This document shows, piece by piece, positions 38,381 to 51,700 of a DNA stretch of 64,000 nucleotides. The position numbers and the translations under genes are program-made. Origin of the DNA: Anticarsia gemmatalis (Eukaryota; Arthropoda; Insecta; Lepidoptera; Erebidae); the NCBI RefSeq assembly GCF_050436995.1, contig NC_134754.1, positions 7,371,001 through 7,435,000 of the forward strand, written 5' to 3'. Numbering within the stretch: position 1 is the stretch's first letter; each line of letters starts with the position of its first letter. The notes beneath the pieces were generated by a model. It had not been told where the DNA came from, did not search any database, and saw only the letters and a program-made list of their open reading frames with translations.

Positions 38381-39745
38381 ACAGAACAAAGCAGTGTTGC
38401 TAGTGGCCCGGAGGGGCTCACACGACAGTCAGCTGGGCGCAGTTCACTGCGGTCGTTCGTACATTAGCTACATCGTCGCGTCCCCTCCTTAGGGGAGCTA
38501 ACAGCATACCAAGAAAATTGGAGCTTTCACTAATAAGAATTTATGAGCTGTTAAGTTTTTTGAGGAAGAGCGCAAAATGCTCATTTCCCGTAGGTAATGT
38601 AAGTATTTAATGCACTTTTCGTAATACGTTTTTCCCGTCTCCTAGCTACATTACACTCTTGTTTTGTATAATAACGGCAACGACTAAAGCAGTCAATGAC
38701 TTATGATATGAAGAAACCCTCAATATTTATATTTAGATGTGTCCCATTCAATACGAGAATAACAATTCAATTGGAGGCGAGAGTTTGGGGCGTCGCGGCG
38801 CGTCGAGTCCCGCGTCACCTGCGACACAAATCTCGCTCATGTATCAAAAGCGCGCCGCGTAAATCACGAATCATTTTACGGAATGGCAATACTAGGACGT
38901 CCATATTTCACTGGGGCCGCGTTTCCTGCGTTTCGTCGTCGAGTTTTATGGGAAATATTTGCGGAGTCAACGTTAAAGCCGGCGTTTTGTACGACACTGT
39001 CGGGCCAAACTTGCGAGTTACCCGATTGAATATAGCTTTAGTTTTTATGCGAGTTATCAAGATTTTGGCCGAAATTGAATTTCTGTTTTCGGTAGCCGAA
39101 GTTCTAAAAATGATGAGAGTGAATCGTTCAGTATAAAAGTTTTACTTTGTTCTCGCTGTAGTTTTGATTAAAACGTCGGTTATGTGATACATTGTAAACA
39201 AGTGGACAAACACAGTGCTCTTTGCTATTTTAATTCATATTAAAAATGTTAACATAGTGAAATATAACTTTGCCAAAAATATGAATTTAAAAATAATTTG
39301 ATTATAAAACTACTTTTAACAAATGACGGCGGGCCGCGTTAATTGAATAATGTTGACAGCGCGACTGTCCCATTTGCGTGGTTAATTGTGTGTAACATTA
39401 GTGGACTATATTACAGTGTGCTAGTAATAAAAATCAATAAAACCCGGTCACCATGTCCCACTGGGTGACGTAATAATTGGTGACCGCGTGGTCTGGGCGG
39501 GCGCGGCGGCGCCTTTGAACTCCCATATGAAAGGCCGCATCTCGGGCGACGACGGCACCTCAACACGCTTCTCGCCACATTTTTCCCAAGAATATTCAAA
39601 AATAGACGCCTCTCACGGAAGTAATGAAGCTTACTTTATAAACGATTTCAGTGAATTTCATACATCGTGGAATTTTATTGGAAATGTGGAGAGGTCACAG
39701 TTCCCACCCCAGAACGTCTCGCTCCCCGTTACTGAAATATGAGGG
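38381..39745. other. GC-richer block with the longest open frame
   Basis: Patches at 38395-38500, 38755-39020 and 39330-39560 are GC- and CpG-rich. The 146-codon plus-strand frame at 38696-39136 starts at a true ATG but is Arg/Ser/Val-rich without a domain, signal or repeat. It spans the GC-rich patch, where stop codons are rarer. I treat it as non-coding. GCAGT-TC-ACTGC and TCCCCT-CCTT-AGGGGA hairpins lie at about 38440-38500. Confidence 0.5.
39445..39486. promoter_or_regulatory. Inverted GGTCACC sites
   Basis: CGGTCACC (39445-39452) and GGTGACCG (39479-39486) are perfect 8-bp inverted copies 26 bases apart. A further GGTGAC lies between them (39464-39469), followed by the CREB/ATF-like TGACGTAA. 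GGTCA is the nuclear-receptor half-site core, but the spacing is too wide for a classical ecdysone response element. Confidence 0.3.
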
Positions 39746-42525
39746 TCTTTAAATCTTTATTTTATTGTTCCCGTTTCTTGTGCTATTCGCTGTCATTTCT
39801 TTCCTTGTCATTTGTGATGTTGCTCTTACGAAGACGTCTATTTTACCGCTATCCATCAGAATGTTTCCCGTAATGTGGGTTGTTACTTAAATCTTGTCAC
39901 ATGAGTATGTTGAACAAAATTGCCAATTGACCTGTTGTCGATTTGTCTGTAGTGTTGCTAAGCATTGTTTCAAATTGCTACCTATTCTGTGATTCTTGTT
40001 TCGGTCTCCAAGTTAGTCCAAGTGTAATTGGGGTGTGCCGTTAGAAGCCTCCATTTACAACAAGGCTTTGGAACTGTGGCTGGTAAACTACCATAAAGTT
40101 CTATCATATTTCAACCTAATACTCAATTATCATCGGTTAACTCTGGACTAGTGCTGTGGGACAGTAATTCAGTGTGCCCTTTGGTTTAAAAATAAAATGT
40201 CATAGTAAACACATAAATATTCGGGACTTTATCGGTCAATTTGGTGGAAGTATTACTGCGGCCGTTTACTATGTGGGTCAAGAACAAGACATTTGGCCGC
40301 ATTCTTTTGTTTTTCTCAATGAAAATTAGTTGTTTTAAACATATTTTGTTGGATATAAGTTAAGATCTCTACATGAAACTAATGCACAGCAAACAATAAA
40401 CTAAATAAAAATATTCGCAAATCATAATCCAAATAACTGAAAAACTTACTTAGAAAACATCAAGTTTACATAAAATATTTGCCTCTACAAATTCCAGTAA
40501 ACATAAAATGGCATACGTGCATTTATAAAAAGACAACGCTGGCTGACCGAGGAGGAGACGTAGCGTAAATCACATTATTGTTCCCGAAGAAGATTATACC
40601 CATCGGTATTAAGCTGCAAACTCCGCATTTACATACGAGACAACATTTTCTTTTCATAACAAAACCGCACGTTATTAATTAGAACCGGCTCGAATGTTCG
40701 TTCGTATTAAGGTTTTATTGTCGGTACGTAATATATGGAAATGGCGATAGTATATTTTTTATTCGAGTTGCCTGTTATTGGTATTGATATCGGCTTTGCG
40801 TGCGTGCTGTTGTGAAGTAATGTTATAATCTTTTCCCGCTTACAGAGGGCTTATCGGCCAAAGTTTATTCAAGTTTACATCTGATAGATATTAATGAACT
40901 ACGTAGGTTAGTAAAAGTGGTTTCTTTTACGTTATCTCTCTTGACCGAACCCATTAAATTAAATACTTAAATGTTTTTTAGGTTTAATTTGCTAAAGAAA
41001 CAATAACTATTTACGACGTCGTGGTCTATCGTTAAATTCGGTAAATTTCCGAAATCACCCACACATAAATACAGTCTTCTAATTACAAAACATAGATGGC
41101 AGCACTTATCAGTGTGACCACACGTGCCCGGTGTTTACTTAGGACTGTTGTTTTAATGGACATGGATAACGTTGTGTAGGTACCGGCCCCAATTTTCCAA
41201 TCTCGGCGAGTAAGTACCTCGTTTTATAGACACTATTTTCCTTGATTTATAATCTATTAATCTTCAGAGACATTTAATACTAAACATTGCTTTTAATTTC
41301 GTCTATTGCTTTACATCTTTCATTAAAAAGTTTAAATTCAAACCTAAGGTTGACTGAAACTGAAACTTTCTACTACTGTAAACATATTTAAGTGAGTATA
41401 CATTAAAATTTAATTTAAAAGTATGAATAAGCATCTTTCATAAGAATAATAAAAGAGAAATTTAATAAACTCCAAGCATTTTTAGGGCTGTAGAGAGAAA
41501 CATTAAAATTGCATTTCAAACTAATTTTCCAAACGTTTGTTTTAATGACTTGAAAGCGAGGGCTTCAGCGCATCATACTTTTTGTAAATATTACAAACTA
41601 CGTTATTTTAATTAATTAAAAAGAGTTCTCATTAATAATAATTACTCGGATTATGCAGAAGTAGAAAGTCGCGTATGGATATTAATGTTTATTAAACAAA
41701 TAAAATTAATAATGAAGTACTGAAATTAACTTAGCTTCGTATTGCGCCTTTAGTTCATTTGTTTTTTTCAATGCAAAAACAATGTCTAGTCACTTGTACC
41801 TTTTAGATCTAAACCACTGAAACTTGTGGCATTTACTCAGCCATAAAAGCTAAGTGTTCCAGTGTAACGTTTCTCTAGAACCATATTTGTATTCCCTAAA
41901 TAAAATAGTGGAAAAAAAAGTGTCGTCAGATCGTCGGGGTGTGTAGGGTGTGTAGCGTCAGCAACACATATTATCCGACAACACGAGAGGACACAAAACT
42001 GCTCGTATCGACACTTACGATACACCCCCAATCCCCGGAGACCGCCCTATTGCGTTATATTGCCTACTTCGTGTTCAACTTGAATCGTCTTGATCCCGTC
42101 ACTGAATGCGAACGATACTTCGTGTTCTAGCTTTTAGGTACAAGCTTTTATATGAAGCGCGATATGCTCTGACGACTTTTGCAACATTTAATAGAAATTG
42201 TGGCAATAAAATACGCTTGTATCATGTATCTATACGTTCGTAACTAGTTAATAGATCAGTTGAGAAGTTGCTACAGTATCGTTTAACGCCAACACTTTGT
42301 ATGGAAACCGCACAAGATAGGAACACTTGAATCAACTACTTTCGACGCTTCGCTCACCTAGTTTCCGTTGTTCGGTTAATCTCCGCGTTCACTATCAAAC
42401 TATGTTGAGCGTTGTATACGAAAAACCGATAGATAAGAATCCACAAGTTCTAGAAACCGCAGACTACAACTTTCACACCCACACAAGCAGGAAATTGCGT
42501 GTTAACGCACACGAACACATGTTGC
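39746..42525. other. Gene-free AT-rich stretch
   Basis: No coding frame, repeat or structure that I can support. The region from about 41230 to 41760 is especially AT-rich. Confidence 0.7.
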
Positions 42526-43390
42526 TATAGCAACCGGCCTCTGATCCCTCGGGAGTGAGCAATATCTTGCGCCTGGTTAATAGGGTGTCGCGAAAATTAG
42601 GGAAAGCACCCGGCCTCGAAGCACTAGCTGATTAGAAGCGAGCAGGGTTCGGGCGGAAAATTACTTAAATACTTGATGACAGATGAGGCCGCGCCATAAA
42701 TATTTACTTTCCTCCCGTAACCCGAGATGTTTGTTGTTGTACAAAGTTTGGATTAACGACGTAAGAGTAAACACATGTTGCACTAAAAGCATTTTATAGA
42801 CGTCCATAAAACATTTTATTTAAAATTGTCCTTTTGGCATATAAACCGCATCGCCGGAACATAAGATGCGGTGTCGCCTAAACGCCTGCTCGACTTTATT
42901 GAGCAACTTGTTTGCATTAGTATGCAGTCGAGTTATCGCTGCAGGGGCTCATGTGTGAATGACTGCAATGAAATTAAATGTATCTTATTCTTGTCACTAC
43001 TGCTTCAACATAATATTTTGAGCATCTGAGAGAATAAATTTCTTTGGTCTCATTCTTGCACGTTCTATGACTGTCATTTACATATTTTCATCAGTAAATA
43101 AATGTTACTCAAATTAATACAGTTCATATAAATATCTATCAACACAGTAAAGTACGTCGACCGCATTTATCTCCCTTTTGATAAGTAAAACCGCAAACCA
43201 ACAAAGTATCAGCTTGGAAAAGTTGCTCCAATAAGTTTGAGAGGATTTCGAGGCGACCTCAACAGTCAAATAAGTTTCTAGATTGAAATTTACTGCAATC
43301 CTCTTCATTTTCTACTTCATACGTTTACTTCCAAAGATTTCAAATAGAATATTGGATTTTTAAAATATGTACTTATAAGAAAGAATTTTT
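42526..43390. other. Gene-free stretch
   Basis: GC-richer at 42530-42710. A perfect 8-bp inverted repeat, ACCGCATC...GATGCGGT with 12 bases between, lies at 42845-42872. Nothing else is seen. Confidence 0.65.
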
Positions 43391-43398
43391 GAACTAGA

Positions 43399-43461
43399 AA
43401 AAAATATCAATGAGTACATAATAATATTAGATATATTATTATGTACTCATTGATATTTTTT
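43399..43461. repeat. Perfect 29-bp inverted repeat with 5-base loop
   Basis: The left arm 43399-43427 and right arm 43433-43461 are exact reverse complements, separated by TAGAT. The arm runs from a six-A end through TATCAATGAGTACATAATAA to the loop, so it is not simple-sequence DNA. Both arms stop abruptly at 43398 and 43462. Such a perfect foldback is either young or maintained. It could be the remnant of a tiny foldback element, a hairpin RNA source or an assembly or library artefact. Confidence 0.85.
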
Positions 43462-43906
43462 CGCACACCCACCGCAAGTCAGTATCTTTTCTAAACAAAA
43501 TATTCATATAAGACATACGGATGTATGTGCACAAGAATTCCCCCACAATTTTCCTGTGTAAAGTAACATATTTAGAGGCAACTTTAAAAGTGTAAGAGAA
43601 GTGGCGCGTCTTGTTCTCGAGCAGCATTAATACATTTCCCCGTCGCTATTGAGAGCGAAGATGGATTAATTTCACCGAGTCAAGATCCGTCTGTCGTGCC
43701 CGCTTTCAGGATTTCTGCCTTCACAAGAATACTACTTTAGTCGCATCTCAGACTAAGTTCGAATTGAAACTAGTCCCGAGATGGGGATACAGTTTGACGA
43801 GAGATTTGCGGCGGAATTCCGCTCGAGTGTTAAAACTACAGACCGAAATTATTAAACTTGTTTCAATGTACATTAGTTATTTACGCTGATAACTGTGTTA
43901 TTCTGT

Positions 43907-43954
43907 GTTTTGGCTTTGTGTTGTGTATTAACTTGCTGGTTTTGGCTTTGTGTT
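43907..43954. repeat. Two direct copies of a 16-mer
   Basis: GTTTTGGCTTTGTGTT occurs at 43907-43922 and again at 43939-43954, a period of 32 bases. Between them the sequence differs, so this is a minimal tandem duplication that has begun to diverge. Confidence 0.6.
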
Positions 43955-44414
43955 ATAAGTATTTTGACGTTTTGCTCATGGTACAAGGTAGGTATTCTGT
44001 TTAAGATTCCGTGCGGTCGCTAGTAACAGGTAAAGGTGCTCTATATTCTAAAGCTTCTACACACTACGCACATAGACGGCGTGACTTATCGCTGTCAAAC
44101 AAGCGTCGTCATGTCAAGTTAATTTTCTCTATCATAATATTATCTGAGCTAACTTGCGAGACCTTCTTGTTAGAAACCCCCCGGAGACAAAGAAGTAAAG
44201 AATATTCTTAGTCGTTCTTCACTATACATCAAAGTTTTTTGAATAATATGAATAATTTGGATATTTTTCATCGACTCATCGTTTGGTCGAGCTTTCAAGA
44301 AAAAAAAAATGTTTTATAGCATGTTCCCTTTTCGACCTTTTCATTGGGGACAGGAAGGAAGGGCGTCTTCCTTTGATAAAGTGAAAAATAGCACCTTCAG
44401 AATGTAACCTGGTT

Positions 44415-44430
44415 CACCCTTTAAAGGGTG
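44415..44430. repeat. 16-bp perfect palindrome
   Basis: CACCCTTTAAAGGGTG is exactly self-complementary and not low-complexity. No known binding factor is assigned. Confidence 0.6.
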
Positions 44431-44880
44431 TGCGTAGCTAAGGGCACATAGGGCTTTTGTGATAGAAGGGTTTGGAAAATCTTCAGTTTCGGGCGACATT
44501 TTATTAAAGGTGTGGCGATACCCGCACGAAATATAAATAAAGGAATTTCGGTGACAATGCTCATTATCACCATGACAAAATATGTACACATATGTACCAT
44601 GCTGTGTTTACACAGAGAAGTTTCTAAGTGGAAGAATTTACGAGAGAATATGAGAAGCTGAATGATAAAGAATAATACATTTATGTTATGTATACGCTCA
44701 GCAAAAGAGAAAACGCATGCTTTTTTACTAAAAAAAGCGAAAACAGAAAAACTCATCAACTTTGTGGTATTGTACTTACTTTAAAACTCATTTAAATAAC
44801 TATTGCCTTCGTTGGTCACTTCGATAAGAAATTTAATAAAGAAGCAACATTACAGATGAAAGTACCTCACAAACGACGTA

Positions 44881-47800
44881 ACACAAAAATATTTTATCGT
44901 TTACTCGAGTCCCTGTCATTTTTCTCAACGTACTGTCGTCGGGGCTTTTCCTCACTATTATTCCCGAAAAAATCTTGTTGAAATACATATTTTTTTAAGT
45001 TGTGAGGCACGGTGACGTGCACCGGAGCAAGTGTCGTCATCAAAAGCCCTTCAGCGTGACTCGCAAGTTAACAATGCGCCCGCCCTACGCCCTTTGACCC
45101 GCTTGATGCTTTGTCGCCGCGGGCACAGATGAGATGACATCTCGCTATACATGTCGTCTGTATAATAACTACACCTCTCGTACCAACATCACACCTGCCT
45201 CTATTAATAAATTAGCATTTGTGAGGATCACTTTAAATTAATTTCTTCGACTTATAAACATAAATCGTATGTCACATACCTTGAATTGTAGGTTATAACC
45301 GAATCATCTGGTTTAACTAATGAGCGGTGCTCTGTTTTCTAGACACGATAAATTGAATCAATACATTTGGCGAAACTAAAAATTAATATACGCAATTCAT
45401 ACGAAAACCTTTTCATAAATAAATACTATTAAACACATAATCAATAAGTAATTTAATATTAAAACTTGGAGAGACCGGCTGATCGCATGATGATAAATAT
45501 GATGAGCGCGAATAAATTTTCTCGTTCAGAGACGGGTAATTAATAGATTATCGATTGTACCCTGCGGCGACTACAGACACGTAACATTTACGTATAAAAT
45601 TCGCATAAATCTCAATAAGAAAATATGTTTTCCTTGTTAACTTGTGAATTTTCGCGAAGAAATAATTTTGCTGTCGGCAATGTTTTACTTTTTATATCGC
45701 TGCACGTTATTGTGAAGCAGTAGAGACCAAAGTAACATGACGTTTCGTTTCACGTGACTTCAATCTTTACCTTTGCCTCTCTTTGCAGTCCTTCTGAATG
45801 CGTTCAAGCGAAAATATCCAGCAACTTCAAAAAATTGTTATCTGATGTTTTCGCGTGGATGTAAAGTTGAAATCTTGTGAGATTACATTTGTCTCGGTTC
45901 AGAGGTTTGACGTGAAAGACTTTTGACATAAAACCATTGATTGAAAGAAAAGACATACAATTCAAAGGCCCATATTATAAGTGACTTCGGTTTGAGTAAT
46001 AATGTTTTCTTACAGACGTTTTATAGTGCCATCGCATTTAATAATGCAATCGATATTATCACTAGATGAATCCAAGTTAAACGAAATAGAAATCGATTTG
46101 TTAAACAACAAATTATTTGTAGCGTAGACAAAATATAATTAATTATTATACCGGTAGCAGCAAAATGAAAATAGAGTTGAATGCGCGGTAAAATGTGCAA
46201 GCTAATGTTGTGGAACAAAGTTACAAAATACAATATTTAGTTACGAGTTGTTGTTGCCTTACGTCCGCTTTTATGGTGTAACATGGTTAAGGAAAGTAAT
46301 ACTAGTTATGAGAGTTAATGCTTAATGTGACAAACAAACTAATGTTCAGTTACGAGAAGTTTTTTTGTAGTTTTTCAGCAAATTGTATACAACAAATAAA
46401 CTTAGTACGATTCTGATGCTTTAATGAAGTGATTGCTTAGTGTGAAACTGCATAAGTCCACATATACCTATCGTTTTTGAAATTGTTAAAAAAAATTGCA
46501 CAAAAGTGTAACACATTAAAATGTGAACAATAGGGGTTGAAATAAGTATATGAAAAGCGGCAAACGTCAAAACGCGGTATCTTGTTTATAACATTAGTAT
46601 GTATACGAGGGTCGCTGTGAGCGATGAGACCTTTGAGAATATGAGTACAGGTCTAACGATCGTGTGCATTTCAGTCACGGAATAAACGCAGATTTTCATG
46701 CCACAGCCGCTTTTAACACTCGCATCACGTAACTTGACTTGATATCTAATATTTGGTGGCGACAAAAAAATCGGGTTTACAAGACTGAATACACGCGCGA
46801 CGAATACAAGCATATTTCCTATGTATAGTTAAGTATTGTGTATCATATTTCAAAATATACTGAATACTAATACGTACTTATTTATTACTTACTCATCTTT
46901 TTGGCTCGTGTTACATCAGTGAGTACATCGACCTCCGTCACAATGAATATCTAGTCCCGAGGGGATTGGCACACCGCTGTATTTGGACGGAATTGAACCA
47001 TTTTAATATTGCAAGTGTAAATTATTTAATTGAATAGGTCACGGTGTTCACTTTGTAAAATATGTTAAAAATGAAGCTTTTTTTTGAGAAGAGCGTAGGA
47101 TTGAAAGATGTAAATACGAAAATAAATAGTAATATTAATATCAAGAACTTGAAATTAATTGTTCATTGTGTATAATTATTACCTGAACACCAATGTGTCA
47201 CGTTATGAAGAAAACCAAGTCGAAGGTCTCTTTATAAATCAGTTCGTTACATGAGCTATGAATATTACGAATATGAAACCGCCTCTTTTGTGTAGTTTTA
47301 ATCGACATGTTTACTCAATGTCACCTGCTACGAACTAACAACATTCTTCCCTTATATTTTATATGGTTTGATGATTTACGCTTCATTTTAATGTCTTGTT
47401 TATCACCCGAACAACTGCACCGGTTTCAATAAAATGCGCATTCGAGTAAATAATAAATCTCACAGTTTTCGTACAGCCCACAATATCGAAATTCTTGGAT
47501 AATTTTCAATATTGCGGTAAATTTCATTGAACGTATCATATTTTCGGGCGTATTGTCAGTCATTTGCTCAGGGAATTGACCTCGCTTTTTGGTAATTAAA
47601 ATAAATTGAATTATTAAATGAATTGACATAAATTACATTCGGAAATAATTTCAATTTATTATAGAATTGGAATTACTGATGAACAATTCAATAAACTAAG
47701 CTGTTTTTTTTTCAAAATGCCTCGGACACGACCTTTAATTTTGTATTTATATGTGAGACAACATCAAATCATAAACATCTAGAGTAGAACTAAATAAAAC

Positions 47801-48780
47801 TACAGTGTCAATACAGACACAACACTCAAACCTTAATGGTTATACACAGCACGAACAGAAGCGACAACTGAGCCAGTTCATCATTTGAATAGGTATTCAA
47901 CCAAGATTTCTTTCTGCTACTAATTACTCGTTTGCTAATGATGCAAACAAGTACAAAAGCAACACATGACACGTGAGCTGCGGCAAACTTTTATGACGTC
48001 ATATTCGTGCAACATTACAAGGAAATAAAATTTTTCACCAGCTCTCGTACTATAAAAGTGTGAACGATTTTATTCCCAATCGTAAATGTTCGATACGCGC
48101 GCATAAATAATGTTTACAGGTGTCTTATTTTTTTTCTCGTTGATGATAGTCGAAGTACATTAAATTAATTTGTTAATAGTCTCTACGGAGTACTAGTAGC
48201 GATGTGTTAATACATTTTATAGCACAATCAATCTTCAACATTAAATCTGTGTGAAAATGCTTCTGTTTAGTTTTGCTTGTTTGCTTGTCCTTGAATAAGT
48301 AACTAAAAATGTAGAGCAAGAGAGAAGGTAATAAGCTCGTGTAGTAAAAGCTATATTCACAGTCTAAATATTGTAGAAACACGACAAAATATACGAGAAA
48401 GCAGAACAAGCAAACTTAATTATTATCGTAAACCGCTTGTAAGTTAAAACTAAGTTGCGCCCGACGGTTCTACACATCTGCTTTTCTTGTAGCATACAAC
48501 TCGCATGACCGCAGTAACGAGCGCACCGAGTAAAAGTTGCCATAGCAGTCACAGACACTATAATTGTATGTGTCATTTTCATAATATTAATTTCCAACTC
48601 TCGCCGAGTGGAAACTGTTTAATCATTCATAGAACCACGAAAGTATCAAGACGTTAATGGAGTCCTTACAACTCCAATCTCGTTATCATATAAAGTAACA
48701 TCACGTTCGTATAAAAAACCCATTAATTATATCGTTAATATCCTTACAAATGGCATTTCAAAACGATGAAATACACGGGA
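44881..48780. other. Gene-free stretch
   Basis: A short GC-richer patch at 45000-45130, then AT-rich. A TATAAAAG word at about 48051 has no initiator at the right distance. Nothing else can be supported. Confidence 0.65.
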
Positions 48781-51700
48781 GTCGCGGAGTTATCTATGTA
48801 TGTACTTAGCAGCGAAGCCTCGGCAGAGAGGCTTATTGGAAAATTCCCGATAATTCATTACAGCCATGATAAATGTTCCGTTCCGCACAACCATTGAAAC
48901 TGGGCCCTTTTTACTTTAACGGTGATACGCAAAAAGGGGTGAAAGGGCCGAAGTGGAAAAGGGGATGATATAATCAATCTAGGGTTGTCCCCGCGCCAGA
49001 CGGATGTGTATTGAAGTGAGAATGACGTGAGCACTGATTACACACCCTTATTATTTGTGGCGGCGGTGAAACAGGAAGCCGTTGTTATAAAAAAAATGTT
49101 CACTGCAACTAATCTAGTTGGAAATACCTAACTTACACGGAAACCTTAACGACCTAATTACTTAATGTAAGCAAGCAGTAAAAACCTTCTTAAAGATAAG
49201 AAATTATTTTAAGTCAATGAAATAACACTAGAGTTTGTTTTGTTAGCATGAAATTCAATAAAAATTCAATAGGCATTTTGATTGCGTTTATAACGGGGTA
49301 AATCAGATTGTTGTTTACAATGTCAGGTAAATACTATGATTATCGCCTGTATCAGCCCTAATTATATCAATCAATGTGTTTGTGCTTCATACAATGTTAG
49401 CGTAACCGTGTGAATTTGATTATAACTGTTGTGTTATTAGTGTTTATTTCCAAGTCAACACGAATGAATATAGTCACTGCTATCGCAACATTTTCAATAT
49501 TAAAACTTAGTTTTGAAGACTTGATAGATAGTTAACTTAGCTAACTAATTTTAGCAACTAAATCAGACGCACCATTAAAACCAAATTGCTGCTGAACTAT
49601 TAGACACGGTATCAAATAAATTATATTTTACCTAGTTATAAGCCGTTTAAATCGTAAACTATAAAACTTAAATAATTGTAAAACTGATTTGTCTTTGAAG
49701 CCGTGTTGATAGCAGTCACGGTCAACGGTTCGTTATCCAGTTTACCGTATTTCACCACAAAAATACGGTTACATTTTTGTAAAAGATATCCAATAGTGAT
49801 ATTTTAACTGTAAACGTTGTTTGAATGCCGTAAATCGAGCGCACTGTAGGTATTGAAATAAAATATTTAAATGAGACTAGTCTATGCAGCGGCCGCGATC
49901 GGCATGCGGGTAGAAATAAATCAGTGCGCAATGCACAAAACTGCAACGGTCGTGTGATCGTGGCCCATCGGGAATGTGTCAGCGGTGCGTCGACACCCTG
50001 CTTTTATATACAACACTCTTGTACATCTGTACAACTGTACGTGTACGTCAAACGCAATATTGGACCAAACGCGCGCTCTCTGGTATGCACTCTTTGTCAA
50101 TGATAAAATAAACGAGAATGGAAGTATACAAGCAAAAGCAGGAATGAAATGGATGTGAATTAATTAAAATATTAGCTCCTAACGAAATTTACCAAATTTC
50201 TAAGAGCTGTCAAGAGTTTAATTAAAATGAATTGTGATATCATAAGATTTTAAATGCCAGATGCCATTAATTTGTTTTTGTTGGTACGATTTATCAGTCA
50301 AAATATTTTCGGTAAGTAACGGAACTAACATTCAGATTTAAAGTTAGAAAATCTGGAGGAAAATAAAACTAAGTGCGCGATAATACCACAAAAATCTTAT
50401 GAATGTTACTATCAACATGACACACGACACAACTACGAGTAGAGTCGCGGTCGGGAGCTAATAATGTATATTACACAACTCTGGAATGCTGCTTATCTAG
50501 AATATCGTACTTTCAGATCCGAGCGCTCCAAAATGTGGCCAATTACGTAATAAGCAATGGCTTATATCAACATTTACCTTCAATATTTATACAGCTTAGA
50601 AAAGCAATTAATCTGTTCCAACCTCACCAATTTTTGTGCGCGCCGAGCAAAAATCTCCGAATAAATCTAAATGGGGTTTGCATTATTGTGTTGCGGCGTT
50701 TCAAAAAAAGGAAGATTATGTTTTATCTAGATGAAACGTCAGAAACTTGAAAGCCAGGGGAGAAAGAATACCAGTTATCTAACTTGAGCGGACGCAATGA
50801 AGGAAGCTTGCTATACTGGCGTTCTAATTTATATTATCTATTAAGAAATAGTTGAAAGTGTGTCACATTCGCGTAATGGACGTAATAAAATCCGTTCTGT
50901 TACACACAGACGGGTGCGTGTTTGCAAATCGCACCACATGTATCGCCACCGACAGGCTTGCCGGTAACTTTAATCTCGAATACTGTCACTTTTCACCCTT
51001 TTCACTATCCGCGTATTACATATGCACCGTTCAGTGCTGATCGGCCGCGGACAACCGAACAATGCTTCGTTTTATTACGTAATCTGTTACTCGATTGACA
51101 ATGTCATAACAATCCGTCCAACCGGAATCATTGCAATCATCTCGGATTGTCAATTGACTGTTGTGATTCCAATGTAACAGATGATTATACAAACACACAT
51201 TATTTACTAGCAACATTTTTTCTTCTAAGATCATAGAAATTGGATACAGCTAGCGCGTTACAGCTGCTCTAAGTATTGATATGTATAAATAGTGCCAAGA
51301 CGTTCTTCGGCTTGTTTAATCACCAATGGATTCTCCTAACGATCCTTAAATCTCTCTTGAGGCCGTACTCCAGGGACCATTAAACCAACGCCTGCATTTC
51401 GAACTTACTCCTTTAGTCCTCTTGCAACACAGCCAAACCCTTTCAAACATCAATCTTGCAGCTTGCTAAACTCTGTAATGCCACATACAACGAAGCCGTC
51501 ACGTACTGCTGTACCTATACCGTAACACATATATATTTTGTAACCTAGATTACTAAGCAATCAATTTCTCGCTCGTAAGATCATAAATTTAAAAATGTCG
51601 GTAATCGTTAGCATAAAATTGAGAACATAAAATAGCTGACATCGTTACCCGGTGAAACGTTTCATGAAAATTGGCCAACTCCGAGGAAATTTGAAACATG

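Larger units (their letters stand above)
43470..44880. other. Gene-free AT-rich stretch
   Basis: It contains a 16-base word repeated once (43907-43922, 43939-43954) and a 16-bp palindrome at 44415-44430. The minus-strand frames of 82 and 112 codons at 44341-44759 overlap in different frames and match nothing I know. Confidence 0.65.

Noticed and set aside
44341..44759. Overlapping 82- and 112-codon minus-strand frames
   Set aside because: Hydrophobic, Phe-rich translations of AT-rich DNA in two frames, with no domain or splice context.
48045..48085. TATAAAAG near 48051 as a promoter
   Set aside because: No initiator or downstream element at suitable spacing.
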